From Agelaius tricolor (taxonomy: Eukaryota; Chordata; Aves; Passeriformes; Icteridae): DNA of 64,000 bases. The stretch spans positions 6,121,001 to 6,185,000 of the forward strand of contig JALJCS010000020.1 in the NCBI GenBank assembly GCA_023055355.1, in the 5' to 3' direction. The notes under the pieces were generated by a model. The model did not search any database. It was not told the DNA's origin and was given only the letters and a program-made list of their open reading frames with translations. Shown piece by piece: positions 58,661 to 64,000 of the stretch (positions are counted from its first letter, which is position 1; the number at the start of each line of letters is the position of its first letter). The position numbers and the translations under genes are program-made.

Positions 58661-59999
58661 GCCACCACCCACTCTGCCTCTCACCCCTGCTCAGCTTGGG
58701 CTGGTCACTACAGCCCCTGGCTGGGAACAGGAGAATCTGAGACCCAACATCCTTCTGAGTGTCTCCCTGACTCCCAGACAGGCCATGAGCAGAGCTGGCT
58801 CAGTTTTTAACACATATTCCTCAATTCTTTTCTCCTCAGTGTTTCTAATTAGGACCAAAATAGTTTTACTCTTTTTTTTTTTTTAATCCTGTCCAGCCAA
58901 TCTCAGCTGCCATGGCAGCAGAGTCAGCTCTGCAGATAATGTGGATGCCAGAGCATTTCCAAGGCTCTGAGTTAAAACCTTGAGAGGTACCTTGAAGATA
59001 AGATAGAGCTGCTGAAGTCAGTGAGACCCAGTTTCCCAAGCCAAATGGCAGCAGCCAGGAAGCCACACTCAAGAGAACACTCTTGGTGCTTCCAAGAGAG
59101 CCCTGGAGCAGAGCCTTGGGGGTTGAGGCCACAGAGGCATGCTGAGTCACAGGGAAGAGGATGTAAAGCCTAACTGCATCCAGATGGGGAAATACAGGCA
59201 AAAGAGATTTCAAGGATAAGCACAAAATCACTTCCAAAAAAGCATCTTCCTTTTGGAAAAAGAAAAGGGAAGGAAAAGCATTGCAAATCAAGAATGTGAT
59301 TTTAACAGCCTCCTCAAAATGCTTCCTTCATCTCCTCAGAAGAGCAAAATGAAGACTATTTACATCTCAGCCTTAACCAGACAATTGGACAATAGGGTTA
59401 TCCAAAACCATCTCAGTCATGGACAGCACAGCAAATCCTCAGCCTGAAAGCATGTCCAGACATCCAAACACTGAGTCACTTCAGCATCCCAGCCAGTGTG
59501 TCCTTGGGGGAGAAAAGGCAGACACTCATCTGGGACACCCCACAATGCCAGACAGCCCCTGGGGCAGAGCCCCTTGGCAGCAGGGCCAGCCAGAGTGAGG
59601 ATCTGTGATAAGAGGTGGGATTTGTATCACCCTTTCCCAATCTCTCCTGCCTTTTCATCCTCACACTACCCACTATCTCCAGCAGCCTGGGCAGCAACAC
59701 TTTCCCATCCCTCCCACATTGTTTTGGGAATAGGGCATGTCTGCTTTTATCTAACATGCTGAGAATAATTAGCAGTGTGCACAGATTGCTTGTAGCTGAC
59801 CAGGTATTGCCATCCTACCCCAGCTTTAGATGAGGACACCAGAACAGGTCAGGAGGCTACTAATAGGTACTCAGTCCCCAAAGGCACCTCATTATGGGGT
59901 GAAGGACTTTAGAACTTATTTAGTACAAAGTTAAAAGCTGGATAAGGAAAGTATTAACATGCACAAGCCTATTATATTATTCCTTTCCTTATAATCAGA
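58661..59999. other. Unique non-coding sequence, no gene seen
   Basis: A T run of about 14 bases lies near 58871. A 141-codon minus-strand frame (58866-59291) begins in a lysine run derived from that T tract's surroundings and has no domain. No exon or mobile element was recognised. Confidence 0.55.
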
Positions 60000-60270
60000 C
60001 TGTGCCATTAGGAAAGTACACGAGAAACTGGAATTTTGCTGTATGGCTCTAATAGATGCTTCTCAAGGACTTTTTGGATACAGCTTTGTGGAATGCACAG
60101 CCCAAAGTCATTTTGTTCTGAAGCAGTTGTTGAGTTGTCTGAAAGCAGACAAATGGAAACAGAACCACAACCAAAAATTACTAACTTTTGCAAAGAGGGA
60201 TTTTTGAAATTCAGGAAATGCATTACTAAAGCCAGAGAACTTAAAATTCATATTTTGCATGCCACCAAAG
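60000..60270. promoter_or_regulatory. Possible conserved sequence block
   Basis: About 270 bp of AT-rich, repeat-free sequence of even composition. It is open on the plus strand (60036-60449) and partly on the minus strand, so coding conservation cannot be claimed. The homogeneous texture differs from the CAGCAGCC-rich flanks. It could be a conserved non-coding element or an old unrecognised repeat. Confidence 0.25.
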
Positions 60271-61759
60271 AAGTGTGGATAGGCCTCCTTGGAGAGAAAA
60301 AGAAAACAAACACAGAAGAAAAAAAACAACAACTAAAAAGAAAAAGTACATGTCCACCAAGTGGCTTTGAAATTTCCATCCCAAACACCAAGGTGGCCCC
60401 TTGGGCTGGGACAGTGTTGTTTCCATTAGTGCTGCTCTGCCCAGCCTAATTGTAAGAGTTGGGAACAGCCAGCATTCCCAAGGGCCATGAGCTCTTCCCC
60501 CTATTGTTTTAGGCTCAGCATTGAGAGCAAGTGGAGGAATACCAGAGACAAACAGGAGGGAGGCAGCTGGATTCACTTTCCCTAGGGCTATTTTGCCAAG
60601 TCTCAAATTAATAATGAGATCCTTCACCCTCCTCCCTCTACATATTCTACCACAAACACCAGGTTTGTCCCAAGTTGTCTGTGACCTGGCACTGCATCTC
60701 CTGAATGGAAGCCCCACTTTTGAGGGCAAAATCTAATGTGGGCAGGTGAAAGAAAAAGCCTCACAGCTCCTGTCTTTGGCTGAGTCCAGGGAAGAGTTTG
60801 CTCTCTGCAAACAAGGGCTGGAAACACTTCAGTCCCAGGCTGGAATGCACAGAGGGGAACCAGTCCCTCAGGACCCCCTCTCTGCCCTTCTTTTCAGAAG
60901 AAGTCCCTCAGCAGGCTCCAGCCCAGCATGTGCTGTCAGTTCACTCATGACACGTGCCACTGTTGCTTTTCTGCCAACTCTCTTCAAAAGCAAAAAGGAG
61001 GAGACAAAAAAAAAGTACAGCAAAAAAATGATGCCACTCTCAAGAAATGGCACTTTAGGCAGTCTCCACTACATCAGTAATGACAGTCAATAGTGCCTCC
61101 AAGGACTTCCTTTCTTCAAGTCAATACTGCATTCTGACAGCCAGTTTCTTCCTGGGATCCATGAGCCTCTCTTCCAGATTCAATCTTGCTCAGGCAATCA
61201 TTCCTCCAAGGCTTTTATCCAGCTTACAGATAGTGCAAAGATACAAGAGCCAAACTGTGAGGAAATCTTTCTGCTGCTCTCCAGAAATGCACTTCTTTCC
61301 TAAGTGGCTTTTCTCACCCACCAGGGTCACAGGCAGCACTAAGCAAGCCAAGGGTCATGACAAATACAGCAGAGATGCTTAAACAAATACCTCATCCTGG
61401 ATTCCACACAGCTTAGGCTTCAGGTGATCCCCTCCTACAGCTTTCCCTCTAAGGGGACTTACACTGCCCTGGCTTGCAAACACATGCACAGGAGGAAAGC
61501 AAGCCAGAGAACAGGACCTTCCAAGAAAACACCACGACTTCAAATCTACAAAGCTCATTTCCCTGACTTGGCTGCCTAAGCTAAAGCTGTCACCAGTTTT
61601 GGTGTCTCAGCAAGGAAGGTCCCATCTTTTTAAAGAACTGTTCACCTCCATCATTAAAAACATCTTTAGCAGGCAGTCCTTTTCCTCAGGCACCAAGGAT
61701 GAAATACACAGTCATCCCTTAAAGAAGGCTTGGAGAAGAGAAATCATGTACTAATATAA
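60271..61759. other. Unique non-coding sequence, no gene seen
   Basis: A 162-codon minus-strand open frame (60241-60729) contains a long phenylalanine/leucine run from A-rich sequence near 60300-60345 and has no domain. Short A runs lie near 61008 and 61023. Nothing else was recognised. Confidence 0.55.
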
Positions 61760-61792
61760 TTAAGTTCAGTGCAACAAGCCCCTGGCCTTCAC

Positions 61793-62007
61793 CTGCAAAG
61801 ACACAAGTGTAATTGCAATATTAAACAGACACATGAAAGGCCTCCAGGGCATAACAGGTTTTGCAGAGATCAACACCAAGTCCTGTGCCTTGGCAAGCAC
61901 AGCCTTAGCAGCTTCCACACCAAAAAGGAGGTGGAATAGATCAAACATCATCTCCACTGATGGCCCTATTTCACTCACAGCCTTGTATTTCAGGAAAGCC
62001 ATATTTG
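61793..62007 (-). other. Speculative exon-like interval
   Basis: On the minus strand an AG at 62009-62008 precedes 215 open bases that end in CAG followed by GTGAAG, a good splice donor. That would give two leading bases plus 71 complete codons, including MAFLKYKAVSEIGPSVEMM. Against it, the acceptor has a poor pyrimidine tract, the plus strand is also open over most of the interval, and I recognise no protein family. A non-coding RNA exon, a decayed pseudogene or chance are all possible. Confidence 0.12.
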
Positions 62008-64000
62008 CTATAAACCTTGGACAGAGCCTTGTTTTAAGGTACATTCAGTAAGGAGCTGTTCCTGCAGAAGCCTGGTTCTGATGTACCTGTGTGTTGTGTG
62101 TAGCCAGGAGGAGCAGAGGGGTTCCCTGCCAGATGGTGAGCAGCACAGGCAAAGAGAGCCACTGTAAATTAACCTGCTGCTCCCAGCTTTGAAAAGCCAG
62201 GTTGCAGTGGTGTCCTTGAGGTGCTCCCCCTTTCCTACATGCCAAAAGCCTTTTATGACATGAAAGCTGTCTATCAAAGAACATCTCATCAGCTAAACTG
62301 GGCTCTGCCTCATTCATCACCAGGGTCTCTGCCCTCTTCCCTGCACATCTGATACCTGGAGCAAAGGAGTGGACACCAAGCCCCAGTGTTCAGTGAGCAG
62401 ATGAGGGCAAGCCTGAGAAACAAGGAATGAGGTTTTTTTCCAGCATCCTACACCTTCCTCTGCAGCACCAGTAAGAGCATTACACACCCACGGGCAAGAC
62501 TTTCTGTGTCACAGAAAGTTCACCATCTCAGAGTGAGAATGTTGGTGACTGCTGGGGTCCAGGGAGGGAAGGATTACTGCTGTTTGTACAGCTTTATGGA
62601 GGAAGCTGTAAGAGAGTGCTGTAGATGAAATCAGTACATATTTGCACATTAATGTAATTTAACCTGAACTCATTTTTTCTTTTAAACCTCTGGAGTAGCA
62701 GGGAAGACCCATGAGCAAACAGGAAAAGAACATCTTTATTAAGGGAAGGCTAAGGTGACAGTCTGTAACATGTCAGGCAGCTAAGGCTAGCAGGAGGCTG
62801 TAGATCCATGGAAGAACAGATTGCAGGAAAGAAACGTCTCAAAAGCATTCTCCAGTACCCACACAGAACAGAGAATTTTACCTGGCAAATGCAGTTAAAC
62901 AGTGTAATCCTACACACTGAGGAATAGCTTGTTTGCATGGCTGTTCTCTTAGAAGGAAATGCTTTACCAAAAACAGATGTTCACACAAAATCCCCAGAGG
63001 CTTCTGAAAATCCCCTGCAGTTAGGAGCTGTCATGATCAGTATTTTGTACAAAATAATGCCAAGGACTGCTCAGCTCCACACAGGGCAAGGGAGCTCTTT
63101 AGAGATTTTGTTACCTCAGCCCTGCTCTCCTCATTGTGCTGATCCAGGACAAACTCACCTTGGTGGGCACAGCAATAAGGACAGGCTGGCTGTGCTGCCT
63201 GGCTTTGTCCCAGCTCAGCCTGTCCTTCCACAGATGGTGCAGGAGCACAAGAAGTCACCTCAGGTGCTGCAGCTAATTCAGCAAATATGAGCATAGGCTG
63301 GTTTAGCTTGTCACACAAACAGCCTCAAATATTATTTTTGGTCACAGTGACCTCTCTGTCAGGACACCTCTGTGGAGATGGCTCTTCCAGTGCTGTGCAG
63401 ACCTGCACCTCCAGAGCAGCCACCCAGCAGCACAGACACACCCTGAGCTGGGACACCCCCAGCAGCAGGAAGGGGGTCTGTAAGGGCTCTCTGCAGCTCA
63501 GGCAGGTGCTCCCAGTCATGCTGAGCTCATCACTGGCACCACTGGGCAGATCCCAATGCCTGGCACAGCTTCCCACCCTGCTGTGTTCACAGCCCTGACA
63601 ACATGACTCCAAGCCCAAAGCTGCCAGCTTTGTCCAGCTGGAGTTAAAGCTCTCCACCAGTAACAATGATCACAGCATTCCTAGGAAGGGACTGACTCAG
63701 AACAGACCAAGTAGGGGATAGAGCTGAGTCAGATGGGATAAACTCTTCATAACCCACTTAGGAGAAAGCTACCTCCTCAGCAGGAAGAGAAATGGAAGGA
63801 AAAAGTAGTATCCTGGGAAGTGATTAAGGACATTGCTAAGGAAAATGTCCTTAATGAGTTGTAGGATTCCCATCACAGCTTCAGGGTGAAGCTGCAGAGA
63901 CAGGACACAGAGCTCTCTCTCCCACACAGTCCCCTCATTCTGTGCTGCAGCCTGCAATCAGGGGAAGCATTCCAGCACTCCTCCAGCCACAGGACTGCTG
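62008..64000. other. Unique non-coding sequence, no gene seen
   Basis: Mixed sequence to the window end. The 62620-62700 part is AT-rich with CATATTTGCACATTAATGTAATTTAACC. The GC-richer 63130-63660 part has 103- and 113-codon open frames on opposite strands of the same bases and no domain. Confidence 0.55.

Noticed and set aside
60241..60729. 162-codon minus-strand open frame
   Set aside because: Contains a phenylalanine/leucine run derived from an A-rich tract and no recognisable domain.
1..64000. CRISPR arrays, operons, phage or bacterial defence systems
   Set aside because: The DNA is vertebrate nuclear sequence. The only regular array is the minisatellite, which has no unique spacers.

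Overview
The window looks like nuclear DNA of a passerine bird. CpG is depleted and CA/TG-rich, as in vertebrates. Three dated repeats support the assignment: a SINE with a tRNA-Ile-like head and a CR1 tail (1814-1953, the type described as TguSINE1 in zebra finch), CR1 LINE 3' ends (44474-44545; probably 24971-25022), and a solo LTR of a songbird-type endogenous retrovirus with matching flanking duplications (29439-29818). The species cannot be named from this sequence.

I find no protein-coding exon, rRNA, tRNA or CpG-island promoter that I can support. Open frames reach 192 codons, but the long ones lie in GC-rich or low-complexity sequence, lack recognisable domains and often overlap open frames on the other strand. 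The window is best read as intergenic or deep intronic sequence. Interspersed repeats I can recognise cover only about 2 percent.

Layout: 1-12 kb is unique sequence with the SINE and an old Tigger/pogo-like DNA transposon remnant (9241-9490). At 12.6-13.1 kb there is a 13-bp-arm inverted repeat inside a cluster of six GATA-type sites. A 22-copy, 15-bp minisatellite lies at 14.4-14.8 kb. From 16.4 to 27.3 kb come several AT-rich blocks with homeodomain, POU, SOX or GATA-type motifs, a perfect 20-bp palindrome, MIR-like and CR1 remnants and a 28-base C run. The 27.3-42 kb part is mostly plain sequence with the LTR and a purine-rich repeat. From 42.3 to 62 kb blocks resembling conserved non-coding elements become dense (42.3, 46.8, 48.0, 50.0-50.5, 53.1, 55.5, 57.8, 60.0 kb), with one CTCF-like site at 50391.

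The working interpretation, which is inference, is a regulatory landscape (gene desert or long intron) of a developmental gene outside the window. I did not find a new multi-gene system. The points most worth checking are the hairpin and GATA cluster at 12.6-13.1 kb, three phased GATA-type sites at 24882-24910, the near-identical 16-mers at 55461 and 55569, and the 50 kb block. Conservation could not be measured here, so every regulatory call is low confidence.
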